Below, piece after piece: positions 48,653 through 57,803 of a stretch of DNA of 64,000 bases. The notes beneath the pieces were generated by a model. It saw nothing but the letters and a program-made list of their open reading frames with translations. It was not told the origin of the DNA and did no database searches. The stretch is from assembly GCF_001273755.1 (NCBI RefSeq), contig NZ_LGYA01000005.1:579702-643701 (forward strand), read 5' to 3'. Source of the DNA: Peribacillus butanolivorans (lineage in GTDB: Bacteria > Bacillota > Bacilli > Bacillales > DSM-1321). The translations under genes and the position numbers were made by a program. How positions within the stretch are numbered: position 1 is the stretch's first letter; the number at the start of each line of letters is the position of its first letter.

Positions 48653-50122
48653 TTATTGTTTTAATGTTCTTTCGAATTCCTCGAATTGCTCTTCTACTTC
48701 TTTTGATGGCTTGGCTGTAAGAAGACTTACCACGATAATGGCAATCAAGCTTGCGCCAAAACCAGGGATCATTTCATAAAGCGTATCGGATAATCCTGCC
48801 ATCGACCAGAAAATAACAGTCCCGGCACCAACGACCATCCCTGCTAATGCGCCCCATCTTGTCATGCGTTTCCAGCATAGGCTTAGTAAGACCAATGGAC
48901 CGAATGAAGAACCGAATCCAGCCCAAGCATACCCTACAAGTCCAAGAATCGTGTCATTTTTCTCCCAAGAGAGAATAAGCGCGATGATCGATATGATCAG
49001 TACAGAAAGTCTGCCTAGGAAGACAAGCTCTTTATCTGAAGCGGAACGACGGAAGAAGGTTTTGTATATATCCTCGGTTAAAGAGCTAGCTGTAACCAAC
49101 AACTGCGAAGAAATCGTGCTCATGACGGCTGCCAGTATTGCGGAAATCAAGAAACCAGTGATAAGTGGGTGGAAAAGTATTTCCCCTAACTCTATAAAAA
49201 TCGTTTCAGGATCATCTAACTTGAGACCGTTCTGAGAAAAATACGTGATACCGATGAATCCAGTCAGCATGGCACCGACACTGGAGAAAATCATCCAGCT
49301 CATCCCGATATTACGGGCTTTCTTGATTTCCTTAACAGAACTGATCGCCATAAAGCGGACAATGATATGCGGCTGTCCGAAGTAACCCAGTCCCCATGCA
49401 AATAATGAGATGATTCCTAAAAAGCTCGTCCCTGTAAAAATATTCAATAAGGCTGGATCAATGGAACGTGCCGTATCTATGGAAGGACCGAAACCGCCAA
49501 CATGGAAAAGGGTAACGATCGGTACCAGAACCAAGGCAACGACCATGATGATTCCCTGAACAAAGTCTGTCCAGCTTACTGCCAGGAATCCGCCGAATAA
49601 AGTATAGGCCACGACAACACCTGTTAAGATCCATAGACCTGTATGGTAATCTAGGCCAAATGTACTTTGGAATAAGACTCCGCCAGATACCATTCCGGAG
49701 GAAACGTAAAAGGTAAAGAATATCAGGATAACCAAAGCGGAAATGAGCCTTAAGATCCGTGAGCCCTCACCAAAACGATTTTCCAGGAAAGCAGGGATCG
49801 TAATGGAGTTATTGGCTACTTCTGTATACGTTCTCAATCTTGGTGCAACATACAGCCAGTTCGCATAGGCACCTAGTGTCAGGCCGATTACAATCCAGAT
49901 GGAACTGAGTCCTGTTGCAAACATGGCACCTGGCATCCCCATTAAAAGCCAACCGCTCATATCTGCAGCACCGGCGCTTAATGCAGTAACAGCCGGACCA
50001 AGACCCCGGTCGCCCAGCATGTAATCATTTAAATTGGACGTCCTTTTGTAAGCGAAATACCCAATGAAAAGCATGCCCGCCATATAAATGCTAATGGAAA
50101 TTATTAATGAGTAATCTATCAT
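48653..50122 (-). CDS. putP: Sodium/proline symporter PutP
   Basis: The 489-residue SSS protein has DYMLGDRGLGPAVTALSAGA, ADMSGWLLMGMPGAMFATGL (the PutP sodium/proline site), and ILAAVMSTISSQLLVTASSL. Thirteen helices are predicted. GAAGGGAGTCTTCAT precedes the start on the minus strand. It is the last gene of putB-putC-putP and brings in proline for the two dehydrogenases. Confidence 0.96.
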   Translation of the reverse strand: MIDYSLIISISIYMAGMLFIGYFAYKRTSNLNDYMLGDRGLGPAVTALSAGAADMSGWLLMGMPGAMFATGLSSIWIVIGLTLGAYANWLYVAPRLRTYTEVANNSITIPAFLENRFGEGSRILRLISALVILIFFTFYVSSGMVSGGVLFQSTFGLDYHTGLWILTGVVVAYTLFGGFLAVSWTDFVQGIIMVVALVLVPIVTLFHVGGFGPSIDTARSIDPALLNIFTGTSFLGIISLFAWGLGYFGQPHIIVRFMAISSVKEIKKARNIGMSWMIFSSVGAMLTGFIGITYFSQNGLKLDDPETIFIELGEILFHPLITGFLISAILAAVMSTISSQLLVTASSLTEDIYKTFFRRSASDKELVFLGRLSVLIISIIALILSWEKNDTILGLVGYAWAGFGSSFGPLVLLSLCWKRMTRWGALAGMVVGAGTVIFWSMAGLSDTLYEMIPGFGASLIAIIVVSLLTAKPSKEVEEQFEEFERTLKQ

Positions 50123-50167
50123 ATGAAGACTCCCTTCAGGATGAAATATATAATTTTTTGTTTTAAA

Positions 50168-50197
50168 AGAGGAAGCAACCTATTTGTCACTTCCTCC
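50168..50197 (-). promoter_or_regulatory. Intercistronic hairpin between putC and putP
   Basis: GAGGAAG and CTTCCTC pair around 15 nt. It may attenuate or stabilise mRNA so that putP is made at a different level. Confidence 0.5.
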
Positions 50198-50291
50198 ATT
50201 TAACCTCGTTTTGATTGTGTATCTTAGTATAGAAGATACTTAACTAAAGAGGTTATTCATTTCTACTTCATTTGCTTTTAAAGGATCATTA

Positions 50292-51833
50292 TCAGAACGT
50301 TTCTGATGTTGTTTTGGCTTGCATATGAAGTTGCAAGTAGTCCGGTCCGCCTGCCTTGGAATCGGTTCCTGACATGTTGAACCCGCCGAATGGCTGATAA
50401 CCTACGATTGCACCAGTACAGCCGCGGTTGAAATACAAGTTCCCCACATGGAATTCTTCACGTGCTTTTTCCATGTTCAGTCGATTTGTCGTAATGACAG
50501 CCCCAGTCAAACCGTATTCTGTGTTATTGGCAATTTCAAGAGCTTCGTTAAAGTCTTTCGCTTTTGTAAAGGCGACGACTGGGCCGAAGATTTCTTCTTG
50601 CATCAAACGGGCTTGCGGATCGACATCAGCGACGATGGTCGGTTGAACGAAGTAACCTTTTGAGCTATCTCCTTCTCCGCCAGTTAGAACGCGTCCTTCT
50701 TCTTTACCGATTTCAATATAGCTCATGATTTTATCGAATGCCGCCTGATCGATAACTGGTCCCATGAAATGATTTTCTACAGGATTACCAACAGTAAGTT
50801 GTTTTGTTAATTCAACAGCGCGATCTAAAACTTGATCGTATACATCTTCTACGATGACAGCACGGGAGCAAGCAGAACATTTTTGTCCAGAGAAGCCAAA
50901 TGCAGATTTCACGATCGATTGAGCGGCCAATTCAAGATCTGCCTCTTTGTCAACGACGATCGTATCTTTTCCGCCCATTTCAGCGATGACACGCTTCAGC
51001 CAAATTTGGCCTTCGTTCACTTCTGACGCACGTTTGTAAATGCGCAGACCTACATCGCGTGAACCTGTGAAGGAAATGAAACGTGTTTTAGGATGATCAA
51101 CCAGGTAGTCGCCCACTTCGGCTCCGCTTCCTGGAACGAAATTCAACACACCTGACGGAAGGCCGGCTTCATGCATTACTTCAACGAATTTCGCAGCAAC
51201 AATAGGAGTAGTCGAAGCTGGTTTTAACAGGATTGTGTTACCAGTGACGATAGCGGCAACAGCTGTACCTGCCATGATTGCAAATGGGAAGTTCCAAGGA
51301 GAAATGATGATGCCTACTCCTAATGGAATGTAATCATAGCGGTTAAATTCTCCCGGACGGCTTTGAACAGGCACACCATCTTTAAGCGTCAGCATTTGAC
51401 GGGCATAGAATTCAAGGAAATCGATCGCTTCCGCTGTATCCGCATCAGCCTCATTCCAAGGTTTTCCCGCTTCTTTTGTCAATAACGCAGAGAATTCATG
51501 CTTGCGTCTGCGAATGATGGCAGCAGCTTTGAACAAAACGTCAGCGCGGATTTCCGGTTTCACTTTTTTCCAGCTTTCAAAAGCTGTTGCAGCTTCCTGC
51601 ATAGCTTTTTCAGCAAGATCCCTGTTAGCTTTCGATACTTGGCCGATGACCTCTTGTTTGTCTGCAGGGTTATATGAAACGATTTTCTCATCAGTCGTTA
51701 CTTTCTCTGCCCCGATATAAAGAGGGTAGTCTTGCCCTAAGTAGCCCTCAACAGTTTGAAGTGCTTCCTGATATGCTTTTTTGTTTTCCTCGTTTGTAAA
51801 ATCAACAAATGGTTCGTGTTTATATGAAATCAT
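50292..51833 (-). CDS. putC: L-glutamate gamma-semialdehyde (P5C) dehydrogenase
   Basis: The 513-residue aldehyde dehydrogenase has the NAD motif SFTGSRDVGLRIYKRASEV, the general base in VIAEMGGKDTIVVDKEADLE, the catalytic Cys in GFSGQKCSACSRAVIVEDVY, and EEIFGPVVAFTKA. Length and wording fit the PutC/RocA branch that oxidises glutamate semialdehyde to glutamate. AAAGGTGTGATTATT precedes the ATG. It follows putB by 57 bp. Confidence 0.96.
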   Translation of the reverse strand: MISYKHEPFVDFTNEENKKAYQEALQTVEGYLGQDYPLYIGAEKVTTDEKIVSYNPADKQEVIGQVSKANRDLAEKAMQEAATAFESWKKVKPEIRADVLFKAAAIIRRRKHEFSALLTKEAGKPWNEADADTAEAIDFLEFYARQMLTLKDGVPVQSRPGEFNRYDYIPLGVGIIISPWNFPFAIMAGTAVAAIVTGNTILLKPASTTPIVAAKFVEVMHEAGLPSGVLNFVPGSGAEVGDYLVDHPKTRFISFTGSRDVGLRIYKRASEVNEGQIWLKRVIAEMGGKDTIVVDKEADLELAAQSIVKSAFGFSGQKCSACSRAVIVEDVYDQVLDRAVELTKQLTVGNPVENHFMGPVIDQAAFDKIMSYIEIGKEEGRVLTGGEGDSSKGYFVQPTIVADVDPQARLMQEEIFGPVVAFTKAKDFNEALEIANNTEYGLTGAVITTNRLNMEKAREEFHVGNLYFNRGCTGAIVGYQPFGGFNMSGTDSKAGGPDYLQLHMQAKTTSETF

Positions 51834-51889
51834 TAATAATCACACCTTTTTATAGAATTTTTGTAGCAATTAGAATGTTGAATGTATAT

Positions 51890-52807
51890 TTAGCTTCTGA
51901 CCATCCCTTTGAAGGCAAAGGCAATATTAGACGGCCTTTCCGCAAGCCTTCTCATGAAGTATCCATACCAATCCAGACCATATGGTACATAGACGCGCAT
52001 TTTGTAACCTTGCTTGACCAACTCGTATTGTGTTTTGTTTCTCATGCCATAAAGCATTTGAAATTCGAATTGTGTATTTGGAATGTTATGCTTTTTAGCC
52101 AGCGCTTTTGTATATTCGATGATTTGGTCATCATGTGAGGCAATGGCCGTATAATTACCGTTAAGAAGACTTTGCTTAATCAACTTTTTATAGTTTTCAT
52201 CTACATCATTCTTTTCGGGAAAAGCCACCTCGGCAGATTCCTTGTAGGCACCCTTTACGAGACGCAAGAATGGCTTATACTCGGCAAGGTCTTCCAAATC
52301 TTTCTCTGTGCGGTATAAATAAGCTTGTAAAACAGTACTTATGCAGTTGTATTTTTCTTTGAACTGCCTAAATATATCGATTGTTGCCTGACAGCGAACC
52401 TCATCTTCCATGTCAATCGTGACCATGACATTGTGTTTTTCTGCTGTATCAAGAATTCTTGTCATGTTCTCGATGACCAGATTATGATCGATATCAAGAC
52501 CCAGAGAAGTCATTTTGAGAGATACCTGTGAATCCAGTTTTTCTCTGCTGATCATTTCAATGGTTTCGATGCATTCTGCTGTCCTTTCCTGGGTCACTTC
52601 CTTAGAATCAACGAATTCCCCAAGATGGTCGACTGTAACCGACAGGCCACTATTATTAAGCTGTTTAATGAATTTAATGGAACTTTGGAAATCAGTTCCC
52701 CCTATAATTTTTCCAGCTGCAAAACTACCGCCGCTTTTCTTAGCAATATTATTAAGTAAGTTATTTTTAGATAAAAATAAGAAAAAGTCTCTTGTAATCG
52801 CTTCCAT
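51890..52807 (-). CDS. putB: Proline dehydrogenase
   Basis: The 305-residue monofunctional PRODH has SVTVDHLGEFVDSKEVTQER, SLKMTSLGLDID, VTIDMEDEV, RLVKGAYKES, ASHDDQIIEY, EFQMLYGMR and the C-terminal YVPYGLDWYGYFMRRLAERP with the arginine pair that binds proline carboxylate. It oxidises proline to pyrroline-5-carboxylate with FAD. CTTAGGGGGTGTG precedes the start on the minus strand. It is the first gene of the put operon, presumably activated by PutR. Confidence 0.96.
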   Translation of the reverse strand: MEAITRDFFLFLSKNNLLNNIAKKSGGSFAAGKIIGGTDFQSSIKFIKQLNNSGLSVTVDHLGEFVDSKEVTQERTAECIETIEMISREKLDSQVSLKMTSLGLDIDHNLVIENMTRILDTAEKHNVMVTIDMEDEVRCQATIDIFRQFKEKYNCISTVLQAYLYRTEKDLEDLAEYKPFLRLVKGAYKESAEVAFPEKNDVDENYKKLIKQSLLNGNYTAIASHDDQIIEYTKALAKKHNIPNTQFEFQMLYGMRNKTQYELVKQGYKMRVYVPYGLDWYGYFMRRLAERPSNIAFAFKGMVRS

Positions 52808-53214
52808 TTAAAAAACACACCCCCTAAGAAGTTGTAATCACAAGATAATCTTATGGTTTTTCGACAATTTGCGCAATGTTCTAAAAATACAATAATTCTG
52901 TCTTTTGTTTGTCGGTTAGGGACAAAGAAGGGGGAGGTACTCAATTTTCTCCTAATCTTAATGGATAGAACGGAAGGTTTATAATTTATCTTATAAAGAA
53001 AAGCTAGAAGAAAGGTGCTTAGGAGAAAATAGCCCTGTGAAAGATGAAACCTTTGCGAATGCGTTTAAAAGTGGTAGCTCGACCATAATAATCCAATGCG
53101 ATATAATGAACCTTACTATAGGTCCAACCGAGTACATCTTCTGTTACATGATCGGAAGTTAATGGCGAGGGCTGTAAAAATAAGTGACATCGGTAAGGCG
53201 GGGAGGGGTAAGGA
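52808..53214. other. put promoter region and uncharacterised intergenic DNA
   Basis: The first ~150 bp should hold the PutR-controlled promoter; CCATAAGATTATCTTGTG has a small inverted AAGATTATCTT element. A GTG frame at 53037 (MKDETFANAFKSGSSTIIIQ) runs 41 codons after AGGAGAAAA but its composition is poor. The minus-strand frame over 53019-53441 looks like a shadow. Confidence 0.4.
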
Positions 53215-53379
53215 ATGGGTGCGGTATTTGAAGAACTTAGAGAAACATCTGGATTGATAATCGGCTTGATAATGGCTCTGGTAATAACAGGGTTTATTGG
53301 ACTAGCCTTCACAAAAGCACATAAAGTCATTGTGTCACCTGTTGTTCGAAGGATAAAGAAAATGGTTAGTCGAAAATAG
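53215..53379 (+). CDS. Single-helix membrane protein, 54 aa
   Basis: MGAVFEELRETSGLIIGLIM continues into a membrane segment and a basic tail, VVRRIKKMVSRK. GGGGAGGGGTAAGGA is a strong ribosome binding site. It could be a small membrane anchor or an island-encoded peptide. No family recognised. Confidence 0.6.
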   Translation: MGAVFEELRETSGLIIGLIMALVITGFIGLAFTKAHKVIVSPVVRRIKKMVSRK

Positions 53380-53589
53380 ATGTGGCGGATTACATACCCC
53401 CTTGTCCCTAATCCATCAAGCCCCGCTTGAAGAAGGTGCAACCGTGTATGTCTATAATAGTAGGAAGTATGTGAATAAACTCAAAAAGAAGTCACTATAT
53501 ATGAATTGTCAAAGCATTAGATGCGGCGAAGAATAAGATTGAAACGACTCTTTTCCTTTCACATATGTAATCAATAGATAACTATAGCA

Positions 53590-53628
53590 AAAAAATCCCC
53601 ACTTCTACTATAGAAGTGGGGGATTTTA
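53590..53628 (+). terminator. Intrinsic terminator
   Basis: AATCCCCACTTC pairs with GAAGTGGGGGATT, then TTT. Confidence 0.85.
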
Positions 53629-53813
53629 CATATTAGATTAATAAGTAATCATGATGTAGTAGAGATAAAGGTTCTGAAGTGCTAAATGTCATCTCACGCA
53701 TTTGTCTCCACCGAATAATGCTGATTATTTTGTTCGAAGGCATGACGCTTTGGGGCTGGAAGGTGTCATTCTGTATTTAAAATTCAGTAAATGAATTCGT
53801 CATTCTTAGGAAC

Positions 53814-53898
53814 AAGAACAATTCTTTCAAATTAAGAAAATCATATTAGAATACGAATGCCCTTTATGCCGGCTTATCGGGATAAAGGGCATTTTACT
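53814..53898 (+). repeat. Terminator-type repeat, copy A
   Basis: CAATTCTTTCAAATT, then AATGCCCTTTATGCCGG pairing with CCGGGATAAAGGGCATT-like sequence. A close relative occurs at 55520-55602. Confidence 0.6.
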
Positions 53899-54048
53899 TT
53901 CTCCGAAACCATAAAGGTGATAGTACTAGTATTCTAATAAAACAATCTAAGGAAAATTTTACAACAATGGAATATAATAGAAAAATATGGTATGGTTTTA
54001 ATTGTGTTAAAATTTGGTATTTAATTTAGAGGAGATGAAAGAGTATTC

Positions 54049-54504
54049 ATGCTTAAGAAATTATGTGTTGTAGGTACAATTTTTGCTAGTATCAATTGGG
54101 AATAGTGCTATTGCAGCTGAAGTAGATCAGAAACAACTGTTACTAACATATCAAGTTTTTCTGAAGTTAGCAGTCTAACTGCAGGTATCACAGCAGAAAC
54201 ATCCGGAAAAAAAATCAAGTGTACTTCCAAGGTAAAGGCTAGTAATCCAATTTTTGGTTCTCCTAGCGCAACAGCTACTTCATCAGCAGCTGTAAAAGAA
54301 GATCATATCTCTGCTAAAGTTAGGGTATATAGCAGTAAGGGCGGGTTGCGAGGACAAAAAACAGATTCGCAGACAAAGTCAACATATGCTGGAGCTACCT
54401 ATACTGATAAATCTACTAGTATTCCAGCTACTGCTTTTGGAAATCATACTTATGTAAAGAAGAGTTATAAAACTGTCGTACATGAAACCAAGGATAAATT
54501 TTAA
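54049..54504 (+). pseudogene. Secreted protein gene broken by two frameshifts
   Basis: GAGGAG precedes MLKKLCVVGTIFAS. The signal peptide continues one frame over as SIGNSAIAAEV, with the slip in a T5 tract near 54080. A second slip near 54128 leads to TTVTNISSFSEVSSLTAGIT and a long Ser/Thr/Ala/Lys-rich stretch ending VVHETKDKF. All three pieces join into one plausible ~150-aa exported protein. A terminator follows at 54513. Unless these are sequencing errors the gene is dead. Confidence 0.65.
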
Positions 54505-54512
54505 ATATAAGA

Positions 54513-54550
54513 AAAAGTTAAGGCTAACTATTGTTAGTCTTAACTTTATT
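54513..54550 (+). terminator. Terminator between the broken gene and its neighbour
   Basis: AAAGTTAAGGCTAAC pairs with GTTAGTCTTAACTTT. Confidence 0.8.
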
Positions 54551-54567
54551 CTAGGAGCAATGATTAT

Positions 54568-55479
54568 ATGAAAAAAAAGCTATTGATAGTCACGGTCATT
54601 TTATTCATTGGAATTTCAGGTTGGATCTTTTACAATAAAATGTCAGGCGAAAACACAAAAGGAATACAACCAGGATTTGAAGAAGGTTCCAATACCATAT
54701 CCTACGGGTTGTTAAATGCGGATGACAAAGTAATAGATAATGGAAGTATTCTAGAACCAAAAGAGAATAAGCTCGAGTATACCCTCTCGCTCTCTAATTT
54801 TATCGAAGTGGAAAGAGAGTATGCATTAATAGTCCTTGAAAACTTTAAACAAACACCCTTCACAGTTGAAGGAAAGCGATACAGTGTTTATACTTTTAAC
54901 GCTAAGCCAAATAAAAGAATTGAGTTTAATACGAGTATTTCCACTAACAATAATACAAGAGAGATAGATTATCTTATATTTAAAAAACCAAATTATTTAC
55001 TAGATAAATTAGATATATCAAAGATGCATACTTTGCAGGAATTTTTACCTTTGCGTTTTAAGGTTAAGAGCAACGGAGCCAAACCAAAAACAGCTGATTT
55101 TATTCCTGATGAAACGATTAAAGAAGGACCCAACGATACCATTTTTATTAGTAAACAAAAAGAGGAACTAAATATTCTACCCACAGCAAGAAGTGGTGAA
55201 AATATTTTTATATCTGTTGGTAACATTGTTGAAAAAAAGGAAAACTACAATATCATTGCTTTAAATAATTGGCAACAGATTCCTTTAGAGAATGAACAAT
55301 TAGTAGGAAATGTAGTTGTTAATCCTGGTGAAAGAAAAGTTTTTGAATATAAACTTCCTCAGGTAAAAGATAACTCGAATTTTCAGGTTATTGCTTTACC
55401 AAAACCTTATGAAGTTAGCGAGAGTGACTACGAAAGCACAGCCGCCTTCGGATCATTTCGAACAGTTATCAAACCTTAA
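54568..55479 (+). CDS. Membrane-anchored extracytoplasmic protein, 303 aa
   Basis: It begins MKKKLLIVTVILFIGISGWI, an N-terminal anchor, then two similar beta domains: ISYGLLNADDKVIDNGSILE with LEYTLSLSNFIEVEREYALI, and later SVGNIVEKKENYNIIALNNW. The internal resemblance (YALIVLENFKQTPF versus YNIIALNNWQQIPL) suggests a duplicated immunoglobulin-like fold. CTAGGAGCAATGATT contains the ribosome binding site. With the broken exported gene upstream it may form a secreted two-protein unit. Function unknown. Confidence 0.8.
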   Translation: MKKKLLIVTVILFIGISGWIFYNKMSGENTKGIQPGFEEGSNTISYGLLNADDKVIDNGSILEPKENKLEYTLSLSNFIEVEREYALIVLENFKQTPFTVEGKRYSVYTFNAKPNKRIEFNTSISTNNNTREIDYLIFKKPNYLLDKLDISKMHTLQEFLPLRFKVKSNGAKPKTADFIPDETIKEGPNDTIFISKQKEELNILPTARSGENIFISVGNIVEKKENYNIIALNNWQQIPLENEQLVGNVVVNPGERKVFEYKLPQVKDNSNFQVIALPKPYEVSESDYESTAAFGSFRTVIKP

Positions 55480-55515
55480 ATACTGAAATAATAGAGTCCC
55501 GCTTATTTCAGTATT
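55479..55515 (+). terminator. Terminator of the 303-aa gene
   Basis: AATACTGAAATAA pairs exactly with TTATTTCAGTATT. Confidence 0.75.
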
Positions 55516-55519
55516 AAGA

Positions 55520-55602
55520 GCAATTCTTTCAATTCTTTCAAATTCGCAAAAAGTAAAATACCCCTTATGCCGGTTTCGTGCCGACTTAAGGGGTATTTTA
55601 AC
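55520..55602 (+). repeat. Terminator-type repeat, copy B
   Basis: CAATTCTTTCAAATTC, then AATACCCCTTATGCCGG...TTAAGGGGTATTTT. It mirrors copy A at 53814, so the two flank the broken gene and the 303-aa gene. Confidence 0.6.
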
Positions 55603-55875
55603 TTCCAAGCACGGGCTCGCAATCCCCTTCTACTGCTGCTATAACCTGAAGATCAACATAATTTGACCTGCAGGGTTTGTTCTACTCAATTCTGAGGCAG
55701 CTAAATGAAGTTGTTGAAATGGGATTTTGGAAGGACACAATGAAACGGAAAATTAGCAAACAATACAAAGAAATATCTGCTTTCATGTAACGTATCAAAG
55801 CCACGACCTTAAGTGGAACCGTTCGTTTGAGTCGGGGCATTTTTTGCGTTTAAACATCGAATAATCAGGGCAACC
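55603..55875. other. Intergenic, nothing recognised
   Basis: No ORF with a ribosome binding site is seen. A CCACGACCTTAAGTGG inverted segment near 55801 is the only visible structure. Confidence 0.35.
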
Positions 55876-56106
55876 TTAAATATCAAAATATTCGTCTGAC
55901 TTTGCGCCAGCATCTATACTCCGAATCGCCTTCATAATTTTCTTTAATACTCCGGCAGAAGGCACATACTTAGGATCGCTGCAAACTCTGCTAATCGTAT
56001 TGCGTGAGATTCCAGACGCGCTTACAAACTCCTCCTGTGTATACCCGTGCTTATCTATTAATTTGCCTACCTTACTCCGACGCTTTCCCTTCCCGAATCT
56101 AAACAT
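55876..56106 (-). CDS. Small XRE-type HTH regulator, 76 aa
   Basis: The protein reads KVGKLIDKHGYTQEEFVSAS, then GISRNTISRVCSDPKYVPSA, a compact XRE/Cro helix-turn-helix, followed by a short acidic tail. TAGGAGGTACGCG precedes the start on the minus strand. Small HTH proteins of this type are typical of phages, plasmids and integrative elements, which fits the degraded island around it. Its targets are unknown. Confidence 0.82.
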   Translation of the reverse strand: MFRFGKGKRRSKVGKLIDKHGYTQEEFVSASGISRNTISRVCSDPKYVPSAGVLKKIMKAIRSIDAGAKSDEYFDI

Positions 56107-57290
56107 TTCGCGTACCTCCTAGTATTTATTGTACTAGCAGTCTCGTCCATCTTTCACAAAAATATACGCATAGTTTCGCAAATAATTGGTATAAAGAAAA
56201 AACGGTAAGTCTAATAAGTTAACTACCCTAGTAGCCTTATTAGAGTAGTCTTTGCCAAATCGAAAGCGAAGCGATAAAGGACGAAAGTGTTTTGAAGAAG
56301 CGAAGCGGATGGAAACGGAAAGGGGATCACGAGGGGGAAACCCTCACGAAATACGAAGGGATATAAACTGATATTTATATTAGGAGCAAGCTGAGAAATG
56401 GTTGCATCAATAAGTTAACGGAGGATTATGGTTCGCCAGGTGTAGGGATAACATCAATAGGATTGTGAGGTGTGATGGTATGCTAAATAGTAAGAAAAGT
56501 TATTATTAATTGTATCCCTTAGATTTATCAGCAAGAGAGTATTTTTCTGGAGGAGTAATAGTTGAACGGACACTCCCTATTACCTCCGACAAACATTAAA
56601 ATGCTGAAGGGACGGTATAAGACAGAATGTTTCCACAGTCGAGTCATGTAGAGTGTGTGACACAATTTATATTAAAATAAACCCCTCCTATTCAGACTCG
56701 GATTTCGTGAAAAAATAAATTTCCGAATTCCGGGTTTTTCCCTCTTTCACCCTTTGATAATCCTGGATTTCTGGTTTTTTGCCCTCATCCAACTCTGAGA
56801 GATTTCTATTTTAACACTCGAAAAAAGGTGAAAAAAATGTAGAGAAAAGCGGAAAAAGCGGGAAAAAACGGTCATTTTTGAATCAAAAATCGTCCGAAAT
56901 GGGGATTCCGTAGAAAAACTTTATTTTAACTGAAACGGTTGAATGCGAGGTGGAGTGGGGTGATTTCGGAAGAGTTTATTTTAATTGAACATAGTAGAGA
57001 AAAGCAATCCAGTTGAGTTTGTAATATTTCAAAAGTAATATTGAATAGGGGAGAAAAGATTTAGAATAGTACAAATACAGGTGAAATTTAGAACAATTTT
57101 ATGTGATAAAGTGTAAACTAGAATATTAATCAAATATCATGCCATAAAGGCAGTATGAAAGTTAGAGTGGTGGAACTAGACATAGGAAACTGGGTTGTTT
57201 TTGTATACGCTTTATATTGTCCTTTATCACCATTTTGAAGACCATTTGCATGTTTCCTAGTACTTACTACTTTAATAAAGGAGGCCAACT
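56107..57290. other. Long noncoding region of a decaying element
   Basis: No intact gene in 1.2 kb. 56270-56345 is purine-rich with GAAGCGAAGCGGATGG and a GAGGG-ggaaa-CCCTC hairpin, reminiscent of replication or transfer regions. 56630-56680 shares CATGT-GAGTG-GTG-CACAATT with 60264-60290. 56690-57000 repeats short TTTATTTTAA motifs. TAAAGGAGGCC at about 57276 belongs to the next remnant. Confidence 0.45.
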
Positions 57291-57470
57291 ATGAATATCG
57301 GTTTAATTGGTGCGGGAGCCGTTGCTAAATTTTAATTGGATGAAATCAATTAAAGCGAAAATGACCATTTTAAATCAAGTTTTTCAGCGGATTATAAACA
57401 AGGCAGTTTCTTGTGTTTTAAGTCTTAGGAAAAAGAAATGAATGTTTTTATTATCGAGTGATGAGGTTAA
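57291..57470 (+). pseudogene. Remnant of an NAD-binding (aspartate-dehydrogenase-like) gene
   Basis: AAAGGAGGCCAACT precedes MNIGLIGAGAVAKF, a clear Rossmann start, followed at once by a stop. The same frame continues LDEIN, a stop, then SENDHFKSSFSADYKQGSFL. Multiple stops in an otherwise recognisable start show a decayed gene. The family is a guess from the first residues. Confidence 0.55.
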
Positions 57471-57569
57471 GTTTTGCCGGTATAGTTGAACGATTTAGCA
57501 AAATGTATTAATGCATAGTTGTAGATAATTGCGAAACAAAGATTATTTATATCTCACGAGGAGTTCCAC

Positions 57570-57660
57570 ATGGATGAATTGATAGAAAAATTCTAGAAAT
57601 CATTATAGAGTAGCTGCAGAAAGAACAAAATCAAAAAGAGTTTCGAAAGCAATAAAAATT
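57570..57660 (+). pseudogene. Remnant of a small ORF with frameshift
   Basis: CACGAGGAGTTCCAC precedes MDELIEKF and a stop. Shifting at the A5 tract gives ILEIIIE, a TAG, then LQKEQNQKEFRKQ. It reads as a short helical protein broken by one slip and one stop. Confidence 0.4.
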
Positions 57661-57803
57661 ATTTTATTTGGTGCAATTATCTCATTTTCTTATTTATCTA
57701 GCCAGAAAGGCGAGAGAATTTGAAAGGTATTCCCCCTGAGGGTTGGCTAGACTTGTAGCGAACTGAAAGAAGCAAAGTAGATAAAATCAGAAAGGGTGAT
57801 AAA

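Larger units (their letters stand above)
53380..54048. other. Noncoding stretch with two terminators
   Basis: Holds a perfect terminator (AATCCCCACTTC/GAAGTGGGGGATT, 53590-53628) and a repeat-associated one at 53855-53898. No gene is convincing in the rest. Confidence 0.5.

Noticed and set aside
53019..53441. Minus-strand 140-codon frame near the put promoter
   Set aside because: No ribosome binding site, improbable composition, and it overlaps the better-supported 54-aa plus-strand gene.
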